Numbered from the stretch's first letter, positions 11,138 to 23,660 are shown. The stretch: 64,000 bases of DNA from Undaria pinnatifida (GCA_012845835.1 JABAKD010000023.1:19826691-19890690), one strand, 5' to 3'. The notes: generated by a model not told the origin, from the sequence alone. Numbers and translations are program-made.

Positions 11138-11466
11138 TGTAGACATACCTGGGTCAGACAGGGTCCATTGACCAGACATCGTCCCTCCTTGGCCTGAGGG
11201 GGGCTGGTCTACACCATTCAGGTGCTAAAAAAATAGAGATGAGTTGATAGTATATTAGTTTCAAACCCACAAGAAACAAGCGATCTTAAGCTTCATCCCC
11301 GGATCCCAGAATGCAGAAAGAAGGCAATAGGAAACCCCTGTCGTCTTCAGATCCAAATAACGCTCACATCGAATCCTCAGCAGTCAATCACCACCAAGAA
11401 GATGAGTTATCATCTCTTATCACCAACATTACACTCTTTGGTGCTCCACAATCCACAATGCCCCCA
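11138..11466 (+). repeat. Repeat B, copy 1 (uninterrupted)
   Basis: Starts CCTGGGTCAGACAGGGTCCATTG, passes GGCTGGTCTACACCATTCAG and ends near TTTGGTGCTCCACAATCCAC. Copy 2 (15898-15951 plus 16401-16678) is split by a family A insertion, so this copy gives the pre-insertion sequence. Confidence 0.75.
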
Positions 11467-12307
11467 AAAGCGAGTTGCTACTCGAAGTAGTTCATAAACA
11501 AGCTTTTATCAAAAGTGATCACCAGCTACATAAATACCATCAAAGAAAACATACATGCCGTTTGTGAATGATAAACCACCCCACACATCAATACCGTACG
11601 CAATGATTACGGTTCTCATTTTAACGTTAACACTCGCATTCAATTTCACATATAATAAACCAATAACTTGCCCCACGACCACGAGTCATGAAACATTACA
11701 ATGCTTCACAAAACATTAATACTTTGTAACACCAACCACAAATCATGCATTTAACCAAAAAAAGTATCATCAATATTACATGAGCAACCATCGCTTTCCG
11801 GAAGAAGTACCTCAGAAGTAAATACCTTCGTCCTAATACGCGCTTATAACACGCTAAAAAAGTATTTATATAAAAGCAACGCACAAATAGCCAGCGAATA
11901 CATTCTATAAAAAAGATCCAGGACGACCTTCGCCCAAGTCACGCGAAAGCCGCCGAGAACTCACAACGTAATGCACATTGCTGCTTTAGATGTATCCTTG
12001 CGACATTTTTGCTCCAGATGTGTCCATGCAATTCCTTGACATCACACAAACACGCAGCACGCACTCAGCAAAACTCGCTCGTTTGTAGACCCAAGCCAGC
12101 AGCGATACATGAACACACTGTTAGTTAGGGCTGGGCACCGGCTCAGTATGTACTGGCAGTCATAATCTACTAGCAGTATTAATTTACTGGTTGACACGGC
12201 CAGTATGTTGGTCAGTAGTTTCTATTTGACGTACGCCCAATAAACACGCCGCATTATAGTATGGAAACCCACCCAATGCTGGCGAATGAGTTACAGTATT
12301 CCTCCGA
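11467..12307. other. AT-rich unique stretch
   Basis: Nothing recognisable on either strand. It ends in a C-run (12308-12318) that abuts the truncated LINE K copy. Confidence 0.4.
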
Positions 12308-12324
12308 CCCCCCCCCCCCTCCCC

Positions 12325-12790
12325 AGTGGACTACGCGACAAAGCTGAAACTGCGATTTCGTGTAGGGGACCTGGACCTACCACAAAAAAAAAGAGGCATA
12401 CCAGTAGTCGGGAGGACGTAGATGCACATGTGCCCGTGTGGCACAAAAATAGACGGTAGGACTCACATAGTAGGAGAATGTGACATATACAAGGAGGAAC
12501 GGGATGCGATAGAGATGAGCAATTAGACGTATGTGACATGGAAGAGTTTGGTAAACCAGAGAGTAGCGAGAGAACGATCGCTATCATTGAAAATAGATGG
12601 TGGCCGCAGACGGCGAAACAGGACGGCGATAGGATAAACAAACAGTTTCTACGCAATATTTGGAAGAAGCGTAATGAGCGCCCAAATGTTGGACGTGTCT
12701 CTATTAGGAGTAGAAACGGTGCTCCGTCTCGAAGGGGATGCGTGGTCAATGGTCAAATGACTAAGGAAAGAAACAAATAAGTAGACTTTC
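12325..12790 (+). mobile_element. LINE K, 5'-truncated copy (3' end)
   Basis: About 460 bp homologous to 40815-41130 and 53340-53800. The frame at 12538-12780 encodes a conserved tail: MEEFGKPESSERTIAIIENR, then RWWPQTAKQ, then VSIRSRNGAPSRRGC. The paralogue at 40.9 kb shows this follows a C-x-C-x8-H-x4-C finger, here degraded (near 12440-12490). It ends near ACTAAGGAAAGAAAC. 5' truncation is typical of LINE copies. Confidence 0.75.
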
Positions 12791-14104
12791 GTGTGTTTTT
12801 TTTGTTGCAGATATCTGGTATATGATGCAGAGTTGCGGTGTATCCTTTAGCTGCTCGCCTTATGTTGCCATGCTGCCTTTTGGTATTTCTGTTTTCTTTC
12901 CTTCTTTCTTTGTTGTTCACTCGTAACTTTTCGGGGGCAGTTTTATTTTGTGATTGCTTCAATATCTCCGCCATTCCCCCAGCTGTTGCTCTAATTCACG
13001 TGTTCCTTCCTTTCGATTGTTTCCCTGGATGCTAAAAGATGTCCGCCACCCCCGGCTTTTCAGATTTTTCACGCGTTCCTTCCTTCCATTTTTTCCATGA
13101 TTTGATCTTTCTCCGCGTTGAGTACGTGATACCTGATACCGGGTACGTGTACGCGTAACGTTTTTTCGTTTCTTGTTTTGTTTTTCGTTTCGTTTTGTTT
13201 CCGTGTTTTCGTTTTTGTTTTCCTGTGTTATGTTTGCTGGTGAGAGCTTACCGGTCGATGCCCCAAGCCTTGAAGGGTAGAAACGATGGCATAACAGTGA
13301 ATAATAAATAAGATACGTCAGAACGATTAATAATGCACTTGCGCGAACACCAACATGAAGGACGCCACATCATCGCAACACGTTGCATGTATTTTGCTGT
13401 AGTCCAGTATACTGATTCATTTTTACCACAGTAATATCGACACTGACTGAGTCACCCAGTGCCCAGCCGTATTCATTGTACTATGACAGATAAGACAATC
13501 GTCTCATGCGCCAAAAAATATAAAGTCAAACAGAACAGCAACATGTCAACCACACACATGCGGCGCAATTATGACAGTACCATTGCAGAAATGACCAACG
13601 CAGAAAATGCGGAAGAATCAAAAACCTACTCGTACACACCGCAACCAAATAGGTAACACTGCTGTATAGCAAACTTGAACATCGGGTTCTGTTGCTAATC
13701 GGTTGGCCCCTAAGCAGTTGCCTTCAACTGGAAAGGTTCCTAAATTTTTCACTAGGAATGCATCGGAATGCAAACAGCGACAGACTCTCATATTGCTCCC
13801 CGCTGTTCATTAGAAACAACACAACTTTGCCTATGAAACACGCTAATCCGTAAAACGCAATCAATGATCCGTTTCGTTTATTTTTTCACACGGAGAAGAG
13901 CACACTCTGTGCATACATCTATCTGCACTCACTGTGTGTGGAAAAACGCTCACTACAACGCGCACGGCAGGATAAATTTTGCATCCGTTTTACGGACACG
14001 CCACGAAACCACACGCGATCGCTTCAATCTGTGGGTGCAAACGCCATGCTAAATGCAAATGTATGTGTATAATCTTCGAACGCAAATTACCAAGGTTATG
14101 TTCT
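12791..14104. other. No gene seen; T-rich low complexity
   Basis: Pyrimidine-rich to about 13225, with GTTTT/CGTTT runs at 13165-13225. The rest is unremarkable. A 65-aa frame at 13459-13656 lacks any domain or context. Confidence 0.4.
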
Positions 14105-14515
14105 GTAGGGTTTGTGGAATCCGGGTAAGGGTATGGGAGTCTTACAGAACTTCCAGAAGTTTCGGGTACGGGTAAGGAAGTGTTACATAACTCACAGAAG
14201 TTCTGGGGGGGTACAGAACATGCTGTACCCGTACTCCCGAGTATTGTGGGACGAGTCGTACAGAACTCACAGAAATTCCAGGTACGGGTATGAAAGTCTT
14301 GACAGAACATCCAGGAGTTCCGGGTACGGGTATGAAAGTCTTGCAGAACTTCCGGAAGTTCCGGGTATTGTGGCAGGTATGAGAAAGATGTATCCGTACC
14401 CCGGATATTTGTCGCACTGACACAGAACTTACAGAATTTCCAAGTACGAGCATGGATATCCTAGAGAACTTCCAGAAGTTCCGGTCCGGGTACGGGTGAA
14501 AAACCCGGGTAAATA
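14105..14515 (+). repeat. Minisatellite-like element F, copy 1
   Basis: Several units of about 40-60 bp alternate a 16-bp dyad, GAACTTCCAGAAGTTC or a near variant, with CGGGTACGGGTA and TGAAAGTCTT. The left edge CTGTAGGGTTTGTGGAATCCGGG is shared in reverse with the right edge of copy 3 (51078-51100), which shows F is a bounded, mobile-like unit. The open frames across it are repeat artefacts. Confidence 0.75.
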
Positions 14516-15897
14516 CACGGCCTCGAGGGAGGAGTTCGATTCAAAGTGGAGGATTCCATCAAGCTTGCATGGCATGCCCTCACTAGGTTAACGTCCCAGA
14601 GGCAATCCGTCGTACCTTTGAGAGCTATCGACAACCACCACCGAGGCGATAAATCGTGAACCTCGATGAGTGCCGACCAAGGCAACAGCGGCGCTCACGT
14701 CTACTACTACAGTTGTTCTGTAACACATCTCATACCATAGCGTACCCCGGCTGTGGCGCCTTAAAAAGGTAACGGCAGTCGAAAGCCCAACTTTTCCACT
14801 AGCTAAATAAGCCAAGTGCCACGACAAAGAAGCGTAGCTACCAAAAAGACAGAAATTAGTTCAAGACTTCGATGATAGCGAGATCTGTATCATTCCGATT
14901 GGGAAGAAAAAAAAATTAGGTACGCAATACGTGGTCTCCCGATAGGAGGAAAACAATCATATGTTTCAACCAAATCAAATCGAATCCAATTCGATTCATG
15001 TACAGGGGGGAAAACAAGTACCGGGTTCTTTGCGGCAATACGTGGACATCTTTGTTCTCGTGCAGAGGCCATCAGCATACACGCACGCATTTTAAAACCC
15101 CCTTGCAATAAACCTTCAGCAGCTACGACGAGAATCTCTCTGTGTACAGAGGCATGCAGCATGAACTCGCAGAATAGTGCATTACTTTTCCGCGACAAGA
15201 CTATTCTGCTACACACAAGCACTTTACCCACTTGTGTTGGCACCATTCGCAAACGCATGGGTCCTATTATGCCGCATGCTACCGTATGGACAATCAACGT
15301 GACACACAACCACGACGGGGCAGAGTTTCAACAAGCAAAGCACGCAGCACTTTTGCCCCAAGTTCAAAGACATGACGCGCGACAAAGCACGCGACAAATA
15401 CAGCAATAGCTCTCCACACATCAAAATCCCACCTCGGAACGCAAGAAATGCATTATCAAAAACGTGGTTGATGCTCTCGATCCCGCTCGCTCGGTGTCTC
15501 CAGAAAACCCGCACGTCTGCCAAAGTGACGCTGGTGAACCACGACTACTGCTGCTGCAGCTGGTATTGTCCAACACTGAGTGCTTAGCCAGAGCCTCGAG
15601 TAGACCATCTTCTTGTAATTGAGTCCCATCGACATAGGGTCGCGACAGGCACGAATGGATGGACAAATCGGCAAATGTGGAGCCCTGCGAATCCCCGCCG
15701 GCTGCTTCACCTCCTCCATTCAAGGAGCGGTGTTGGGACATAGCCTCCAGCGGCCCCTCGCTCGGCTACAGCAACCTCGGTCCTTCTCCTAGTCGGGTAT
15801 TGCCGAGGACGCGGCGTAGCTCACAGCGGCTGGTCCGATCCATCGCGAAACAATTTCCCTGACTAACTTCGGTGCGTTTACTCAGATATCCATTACT
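14516..15897. other. No gene supported
   Basis: Mixed-composition DNA with chance frames on both strands (largest 139 aa minus at 14890-15309), without domains or splice-bounded structure that I can defend. Confidence 0.4.
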
Positions 15898-16678
15898 ATA
15901 GAATAGACAGGCCTGGGTCAGGCAGGGTCTATTGACCAGAGATCGTCCCCTTCCCTTGTGCGGAGTTAGGACTATCCACCCCGCACAATATGATCTAACT
16001 CGATAACCATCATGGTGACCGCCGAAGCAAAAAACAACAACAAACGGTACCCTGGTTGTCTAGCTCACGTAGTGATTGGCATGTTTCACAGCGTCATTGC
16101 CAACCTACGCCAACCCCAATATACATGTAACGTTTTAGAGCGTCGGTTCCTACCGAGGCCAACTGTTATGTATATACATGTTAAGGGGGGGAGGTGTACT
16201 CAATTTGTGCATGGCCGTAGTCTTATGACCATAGACCCTCGCATCCCTACTATGCCGGAGCGGAGCACGTCGGGTTCTCACGAACCAGGCACACATTGCT
16301 TGCACCAAGCGCGAAGCGCCGTGAGGTGTTCGACGAGTCGCATGAGGGGTGCATTACAGCATCGGTGCCAACCGGGGTCAACTACTATATGTATACGTAT
16401 GGCCTGAGGGAGGCTGGTCTACACCATTCAGGTGCTAAAAAGAGAGAGATAAGTTGTTGTGTATTAGCTTCAAACCCACGAGAAACAAGCGATCTTCAAC
16501 TTCATCCCGGACGCCTATACCAGCATCCAGAATAAAGAAAGAACGGAAACTCCTGTCGTTTTCAGATCCAAATAACGCTCACATCGGATCCTCATCAGTC
16601 AATCACCACCAAGAAGATCAGCTACCATCTCTTATCACCAACACCACACACTCTCTGGTGCTTCACTGTCCACAATAA
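15898..16678 (+). repeat. Repeat B, copy 2, split by family A
   Basis: The left part 15898-15951 and right part 16401-16678 join to match copy 1 at 11138-11466. The break falls between ATCGTCCC and GGCCTGAGG. Everything between is family A. Confidence 0.75.
15952..16400 (+). repeat. Family A repeat, copy 2, nested in B
   Basis: The order is permuted. It starts in the 3' third of a unit (TTGTGCGGAGTTAG...CACCCCGCACAATATGATC), runs through the unit end and G-tract near 16184-16192, then restarts with the unit head (GTGCATGGCCGTAGT...GCGCGAAGCGCCGTGAGG) and jumps to the unit tail. Such an order is what excision from a head-to-tail array would give. Confidence 0.65.
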
Positions 16679-16681
16679 TGG

Positions 16682-16900
16682 CGGCTATCGTAACACGCGT
16701 TGAAGTGATAACGTAAACGGTCAACTAAACGTTAACATTATGTTACCGTGTTGGCGACAGCAGTTCGTAGCGAGTAACGTTACGTTACGGCGACAGCGGA
16801 ATCCTTGCCTGCTAACGTAACACGCTTTAGACGGATAACATACATGCCGCACTAGACGCTTGCATAACACTATGTTATTACCAGAGTGACTTCTTAGTGG
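16682..16900 (+). repeat. Repeat E, copy 2
   Basis: Counterpart of 10815-11035, here lying directly after B instead of before it. Confidence 0.6.
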
Positions 16901-18133
16901 TAATCGTTACACAAAGTAGTACGGTAGTAGTGCAAGACACAGGCCACGCATCAGGCGCATCTGTCTGGTAAGCAAGAAGCACGTATCATGGGTGTTCTCG
17001 TGGTGCTGCTGCTGTGTTCAGCTATCCACTGGCACTCACGTCGGACCTCACCACGAGCCGATGGGATCGGATAGTGATGATGACTACGAAAGTCTTGCCA
17101 CTCTCCTCGCAGTTGCGATTGTTTTCGGCACATATGTGTTGGTACTATATAGCCATCGGGATCTAGTTGGAATAGGTTAACATGCTACATCATGTTACCC
17201 CGCAACGCCGCTTTACCGTTAACACAGGTAACACATGTTTTACCCCAGGAAAACCCAAAGGGTAACGTCACAACGTAATGTAGGAACGACTTCGGCCCCA
17301 ACGGTAACGTAGTGGCATAGTCTAATGTTAGGACGGGATTGGTTTTTATGGTAACACAGTAACAAAATGCTGAAATCAGAAAATTAACGACAGGAAGTAA
17401 CATCGAAACATAATGATAGGGGGACGTCGGCGTTTAGACTAACATTCTAACGTAATGTTGCGTAACGGCCGGCAAAAAATGTAACGTTCATTATGTACGT
17501 TAACTGTTGCGCTATCCGACCCTAAGGCATTAAACGGGGGGTCCGAATGACATAATGTTAGTGGTGCGGGTCACCATGTTAATGGTACGTTAGTGTGTTA
17601 TATGTAACACAATGTCGGGTGTTAGTTTGGCCAACATATTGCCGTTGTGTTAGGGCGTTATGTGCAACACTCTAATAGGAGTAACACAATATTAGGGTGT
17701 TACTTCTAACGCTGCGACGACAGTAACATAGTGCTATCATGTGAGCACATCTGCGAATATCCATCTGGGCATGTTAAGAGTAATACGAACGTCTATTGTA
17801 CAAGCCTAGCATTGTGTTACGGTATTATTAATAGTACAAAGACGGGTCACCGCGCAACACAATTTTCAATACCAGAGCTGGACGGGATCCAGCAGAGACA
17901 TAACGTTAAGGCGTGTGCACGTTCGTGGGTTTCCTTTTAACGCTATGTGACCGCGTGATTACTCCTCCCGCGCTGGCCAAGCGCCTGCATTAAGCCCCAT
18001 AACGTAGATGAGTGTGACCCGAGTGTTACATTATCCGAAGTGTGGTCATTTTCATTGTTCCAGCATACACCACCTTTAGTATCGCGTGGTTGGCCCCTCT
18101 CCGGCCATCGAGCTAAGGGGGATGTGACAACGC
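16901..18133. repeat. TAACG/CGTTA-rich degenerate repeat region
   Basis: Dense TAACGT, GTAACA and TGTTA words, with stretches such as GTAACACAATGT and TAACGTAATGTTGCGTAACG, without a fixed period. No gene is seen. The short frame at 16992-17180 has no domain. Confidence 0.5.
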
Positions 18134-18525
18134 TGTAGTGTAGCAAGTATTATTAGAGTACTCAAAGTGGTGTCGTATTGAGTTTGTTGAAGCTTGCCTA
18201 AACTAGCATACAGAGTATTAGGGCGCAGCCGAAGGGTGGATGCCAAAAAAGATTGTTGCCTCGAAGGGATTGCCGCGAGTCGGCAAAAGTGTTGAGCAAT
18301 GACGTCACGTCTCTGTTAACCACCCTGTCTATCCGCAAATTAAGGGGCGATGATGAAAAAAGTCTGAGGAGGAAGGCCTCCATACCCGTTCAACTGGGAA
18401 CCACACCGCTCCACCCCGACACCTTTCTATCTTCGGGATACAGCCGTCCGATATCTGGGTCCCACAACTGCCATCACACACCATGTGCAAGGGGATACTT
18501 GGGCAAGGAGAGGGCAGGCCGCAAC
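18134..18525 (+). repeat. Dispersed repeat D, copy 2
   Basis: Direct-orientation partner of 9694-10097. The two copies lie about 8.4 kb apart. Confidence 0.7.
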
Positions 18526-20149
18526 AGTCTCACCTACGCAGGCAGCATTCCAGCTTGTGTGCGTAGCGGAAACTAGGTGGCAGACAATTGAACTCGGTGA
18601 GTCTCATATTTTACAACAGCCACTTGGGTGTATTGAGGACCGTACCCGCTCGGTGAGCGTTTGTATAGAGTGAAATACAAAGAACGTACGATGTGGAGTG
18701 CCTGGTGGGTTGGAGGCCCTACTATCCCTTGGCGTGGCTTGGTAGAGATGGAGACACTTCACAGTACCAAGGTTCCCTTTCAAGATGGGATTAACTTGAT
18801 ATCCCAGTGGCGTCGCAAGTGGAAAAGGATGAACACAGCGTCCCAATGGTATGATATGAGCTACTGTTTTTGCTCCTGCTGTACGCTCCGTATACCTGGT
18901 GTGAATTCCGAAGAGGTGTGTTTGCTTGTTGCAGTGGATGTGAAGGTTGTCGTGGTTCGATCTCCTGCTGTGCAGCAACCACATACATATGCACCCGTGA
19001 CAACTGACACAAAGCCAAGAGCTTCAAGCACGGCTGCCGCTGTACCGCTGCTGTTGTATCTCTGCTGCATAAGGTACTGACTTCGTGGCTGCGATGCTGA
19101 GTGGCTGCCTTAGAACAAAACGCCCCACCGCTCGTCTTCATCGTTTCGTTGGCATGTGCCTATACTATAATAGCGCACACTCCACACACATACAGAAGCG
19201 TACACATACACATGCACACGGAGGCACCGTCTGCGGCTGTCACAAAATAAGGTACTCACAGCGCAGCTACTGTTGTACCGTGAACGCTACAAGTGCAGAG
19301 CCCGGAGGTCCATGTGAGATGCAGCAGCAGAGCAGCAGAGCGACAACAAGAAAAAGGGGGTTTATATGCGTCTTTGCGGCTGCTGACTGTTTTGTACTTC
19401 GAAAAACACCTGGTATGAGGTCCAAACATGTGTTGGGGCACCAACACCAAACAGTAGACAGCAGGAGGCGGCAAAGCCAGCAGCAACCAGTAGCAGTCAG
19501 TAGCAGCTATAGCAGACGTAAAAGCAGCAGTTCGTTTCGCCTGCTTTAAAACAGGGTTTTTCATTGAAAACAATGCGCGTTCTGGTTATGTTTTTGCGTG
19601 CGTCAAAGTAAGCCACCGCTGCACAAGAAGCCATGATCGACCGTCTCCGCCACGGTCTTTTGTTCGTCCGCACAAGGGCCATGGTAGATGACGGCGAATC
19701 CAAGCGTATGCCCTTGTCTGTCTTGCTCGCGATGCATTAGATTGCTGTCCAGCCAGGTGCCTAAACACACAATAGATCCAAGGCAAAGCTATAAAAAGAC
19801 TAAAGCCTAATTTCTTGCTTCCAAGGTCTTACAGCCGTGAATGATCGTAGAGTACCACGCTGACCGCTGCTGTTGTAGTGCTGTGCAATATCTTAATGTC
19901 TTGCGCAATAACGCCTTTAAAACTGGAAACCGTTACGGGGGGAAAAGTTACTTCAAGTCTGTATAGGGAGGGGTTTTGGGGCTCTAAAGGTATAAAGGGC
20001 GCACAATACTTGTGCCGCAAGGCAACTAGTACTTAAAAACGAACCAGCATGATTTACCATTCGTACCAGCAAGACGCGAGTACGTCAGCTGCGAGTTAAA
20101 CTACGTGAGTGGTCGATACCCATCATATAATACAATAGGCATGTGGATT
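18526..20149. other. No gene supported; scattered CAG/CTG triplets
   Basis: Contains GCAGCAG clusters near 19320-19345 and 19460-19530. Frames of 139 and 154 aa overlap open frames on the opposite strand, which suggests chance openness rather than genes. Confidence 0.4.
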
Positions 20150-20290
20150 TCATCCCAGCGTTTTCCGAGCCCCAATCCCATTGGCAGAGGGTCCCTTTCC
20201 AACCGGCTCTCGGCCAATCATGTGGCGAGGTGCAGCGGCGGGAGTAGTTGACCCTCGGGGCAACCTCCCCCCAGTCTCGCTGCACCGGGG
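20150..20290 (+). repeat. Module I, copy 1 (paired CCAAT/ATTGG)
   Basis: Has CCCATTGGCAGAGG and CTCGGCCAATCA about 25 bp apart, then a GGCGGGAGT and CCCTCGGGGC block. It recurs at 33470-33620. It abuts satellite array 1, whose units also carry ATTGG boxes. Confidence 0.55.
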
Positions 20291-21845
20291 GAGGATTGGG
20301 TCCCATCCGCGGTTCGGACATCCTTCCACATATCAACATATAAGACACCCCGGGGACGAGACGAAAATTGAGTTCGCTCGGGTCGACACCGCCCCGCACG
20401 GTGTGGAGACCCCGATCTCACGGGCCGATCGTTTATTGGCTGGGGCGCGAAAAGCGAGGCCAACCCGGGGAGGATAGGTCCACATCCCCGGTTCAGACAT
20501 GCTTCCATATAACTACAACTCCGACACCGGGACGAAAATTGAGTTCTTCCGGGTCGACATCGCCACGCACGGTGTAAAAACCCCAGACCCACGGGCCGAT
20601 CGCTAATTGGCTGCGGGGCACTTAGAGCGAAGAAAAACCGGGGAGGATAGGCCCCATCCCCGGTTCATACATCATTCCATATATCTACAACTCCGACACA
20701 ATCGGGACGAAAATCGAGTTCTCCAGGGACGACAGCGCCCCGCACGGTGTGGAAACCCCAATCCGACGGGCCGATCGCTGATTAGCTGGGGCACGTAGAG
20801 CGAGGGCCACCCGGGGAGAATAGATCATCATCACCGGTTTAAACTTCCTTCCATATATCTATTGGACACCCGGGGACAAAAATCGAGTTCTCCCAGGTCG
20901 ACATCACCCCGCACGATGTGGAAACCCAGTCCCACAAGCCGGTCGCTGATTGGCTGGAGCGCATAGAGTCAAGGCAATCCCGGGAAGACAGGCATTCATC
21001 CCCGGTTCAAACATCCTTGCATGTCTCTAGAATTCTGACAACCCGGGAACAAAAACCGAGTTCTCCCGGATCGACACCGTCACGCATGGTGTGGAAACCC
21101 CAATCCCGTTGCGCGATCGCTGTTTAGTTTGGGCGCATAGAGCCATGGAAACCCGGGGAGGATAGGGACACACCCCCGGTTCAGACATCCTTCCATATAT
21201 CTACAACCCGACACCTCGAGGACAAAAACCGATTTCCCCCGGGTCGACACCACCACGCACGGTGTTGAAACCCCAATCCCACGGGCCGATCGCTGATTGG
21301 TTGAGGCGCAGAGACTCGTAGATCAAGGGCAATTCGGGGAGGATAACGCCCCATCCCCGTTTCATAAATCCCTCCGTATCACTACAATTCCGACACCCCG
21401 GGGATGAAAACGGCAGTTCCCCTGGTCGACATCGCCCCGCACGATGTAAAAGCCCCAATCCCGTTGGCCGATCGGTGATCGGCTGGAGTGCACAGAGCCA
21501 GCGCCACCCGGAGAGAAAAGGAGCCCATGCCCGGATCATAAATCCCTTCGTATCTCTACAACTCCATCACCCCGTAAATGAAAAGGATGTTGTTGTGAAT
21601 GGATACCGCCCCCACGGTGTGAAAACGTCAACACCGCTGGCCGATCGCTAATTGGTTAGGGCTCGTACATAACGCCAGTGCAACCCGTGGAGGATAGGGT
21701 CCTAACGCTGGTTCGGAAAGATCCTTCCATGCATCTACAACTCCGACAACAGGGAGACGAAAACGGAAATCCCCCGAGTTGATACCGCCCCGCACGGTGT
21801 GGGCACTTCAACCCAACCCCCAAAAGTAGAAAAAAGCACGGAAAT
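20291..21845 (+). repeat. Satellite array 1, unit about 175 bp
   Basis: About nine head-to-tail, diverged units. The consensus order within a unit is GGTCGACACCGCCCCGCACG, GTGTGGAAACCCC, GGGCCGATCGCTGATTGGCT, GGCGCGTAGAGC, CCCGGGGAGGATAGG, CCCCGGTTCAGACATCCTTC, CATATATCTACAACTCCGAC, GGGACGAAAATCGAG. All long frames here are periodic artefacts. Divergence increases towards 21.8 kb. Confidence 0.85.
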
Positions 21846-22084
21846 GTATTCAAAACTCGAGTCATAATCGCAAAACAGTCAAAGCCCAGCAAACCATTCA
21901 CTCCCCACACCCGACTTCAAGATGAAACATCCAAAATACAAAAAACACGGGAAGGTCGTGCAAAAAACTGCTTTCCTGTACCATACGGCACTGCGGCATT
22001 TAACTGGGTAGCCCCCGCTACTTCCCCCGCATCGGGCACTGATTTCTCCTAATCCCACACTAATTTCAAAATAAAATCGAGTAC
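21846..22084. other. Short unassigned spacer
   Basis: Nothing recognisable. It separates satellite array 1 from module H. Confidence 0.4.
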
Positions 22085-22300
22085 GGACCAAACGCATCTG
22101 TTTCCTGCTGTGCGTACTGCTATACTGCTGTGTAGTAGCACACGGCGGGTGGGGCGTTTAGCGGGTGGGTGGGTGGGTGGGTGGTAGGGTGGGTGGGTCG
22201 GGGTCGTTTTGTAAGTGAGGGGAGGGTGTTTTCGTGCCTGTGGAAGGAGGCCCTGTTATTTTCTTTGGTACAGTTAGGCTAGGAACTGAAATATTTTTGG
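22085..22300 (+). repeat. Module H, copy 1, with (GGGT)n core
   Basis: CTGCTGTGTAGTAGCACA is followed by a GGTGGGTGGGTGG run and a tail GTGTTTTCGTGCCTGTGG. It is related to 24275-24500 and, inverted, to 33815-34200. The G-runs could form quadruplex structures. Confidence 0.6.
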
Positions 22301-22924
22301 ACGTAAAAAAGTCCCAAAAATGTCTGCGGTCGTTAGCTGAAGAAAATGAATCTTGAAAAGATTTACCAATCAGCGCTGGGGAAAGATTGGACACGTCACA
22401 AAAAAGAACTATTCATGTGTGGTATCACATACAATCAGATAATAAGAGTATAAATTGTAGAGGAGCTGCAGCGTCTGGCTGAAAAAGGGCGCAGCAGCGC
22501 ACGCAACGTACGTGAATTTGGTATCGTTCTCGCCCGGAACACCACGACGAGTGCTTGAGCAGCAGCAATCAAACGAGCGCGTGAGCGTGAGGGGGATTCA
22601 CTGGTGGAACCTCGGCCTCGATGGCTGACAGCCCGCAAGTGAAGCCCCTATCGGGCCTGGTTGAAGGTGGATTTGCTGATCTTGGTGCGGCTGCTGATGC
22701 TGATGACCCGGCTGCTGCTGCTCATCCTGCTGCTGCGGTACAAGATGTTCCCATCCACAGCCATCGCCTCGGCCGCGTGTTGTACATCCTGAACATCTCC
22801 GTGACTGCGGAGTTGACAAGTCCTTGTTTCATGGGTCCTCTCGGTGTAGGTAGTTGGCATGAGTGGAAGGAGGCCCACTTGGAAGCGCTTCTGGGGTCTG
22901 TGTGGACACGTGCGTCATACTCGT
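22301..22924. other. No gene supported; CTG-rich patch
   Basis: A 184-aa plus frame starts at 22621 but is largely Ala-rich translation of GCTGCTGAT/GCTGCTGCT triplets (22683-22740) and runs on into the neighbouring repeats. I do not call it a gene. Confidence 0.4.
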
Positions 22925-23660
22925 ATCATACTCTTATCATACCAGGTGTCAGTAAGCCCTGCTACAAATCCTACTTACGCTGCCTGCTGCTGCTGCGGCA
23001 ACTGCGGCCGCCGAAGCGCGAAGATTGTTTGTTATCCGTGTGTTCCCGCCCGTGCAGCAACAGCAGCAGCAGCATCGCGCGGGTCAACACACTCTTATCG
23101 TGCAAAATAGCGTTGAGGAAAAACACGAAATCACCTACCTGGTACCGAGAAACCAGACAAAACATGCAAAATTAGTCTAATATTTGAACTCGTATCATAC
23201 TCGTATCATAAGGGTATCAATAAACCAACGTTTTTACAAACCATACTGCCCCTGCCTCCTGTTGCTGCTGCTGCAAATGCCACCGACTGGCCACGAATCT
23301 TGTCGTGTTCGGTATCAGTATGTCTCCGCCCCAGCAGCAGCAGCAGCAAAGTGCGGGTCGACACACGATTGTCGTGCGAAGTTACAGAGCGGCACAAGAT
23401 AAAATCATTTATGATTTGTATCGAGAAATCATATTTGGCCGGAAATGTAAGCAACTTTGATATGTAAATACAAAAACCAAACGATCGTTACAATCCTGTC
23501 CAGATTCGTGCCAAGTATCGATGAACCAGCCTTGCTCCAAATCCTGCTGCTGCTGGTGTCGTGGAACTTGTGTTCGTTATCATCATATTTCTTCTGCCCA
23601 TCCTGAGCGCGGAAGGAGCAGCAGCAGCAGCGAGCCGCGTGTCGACACCGTGCGCTGCAG
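22925..23660. repeat. Three tandem units with opposed CTG and CAG tracts
   Basis: Units near 22925-23165, 23195-23450 and 23500-23660. Each has a CTGCTGCTG tract and, about 70-80 bp on, a CAGCAGCAG tract, then CGCGxGTCxACAC. Two units begin TCGTATCATACTC and end with a pyrimidine-flanked GAGAAAYCA segment. The opposed triplets can pair as a hairpin stem in DNA or RNA. Confidence 0.65.

Noticed and set aside
14105-14515. CRISPR-like array in element F
   Set aside because: Units and spacers are both repeated and degenerate, spacing is irregular, there are no cas genes, and the setting is eukaryotic.
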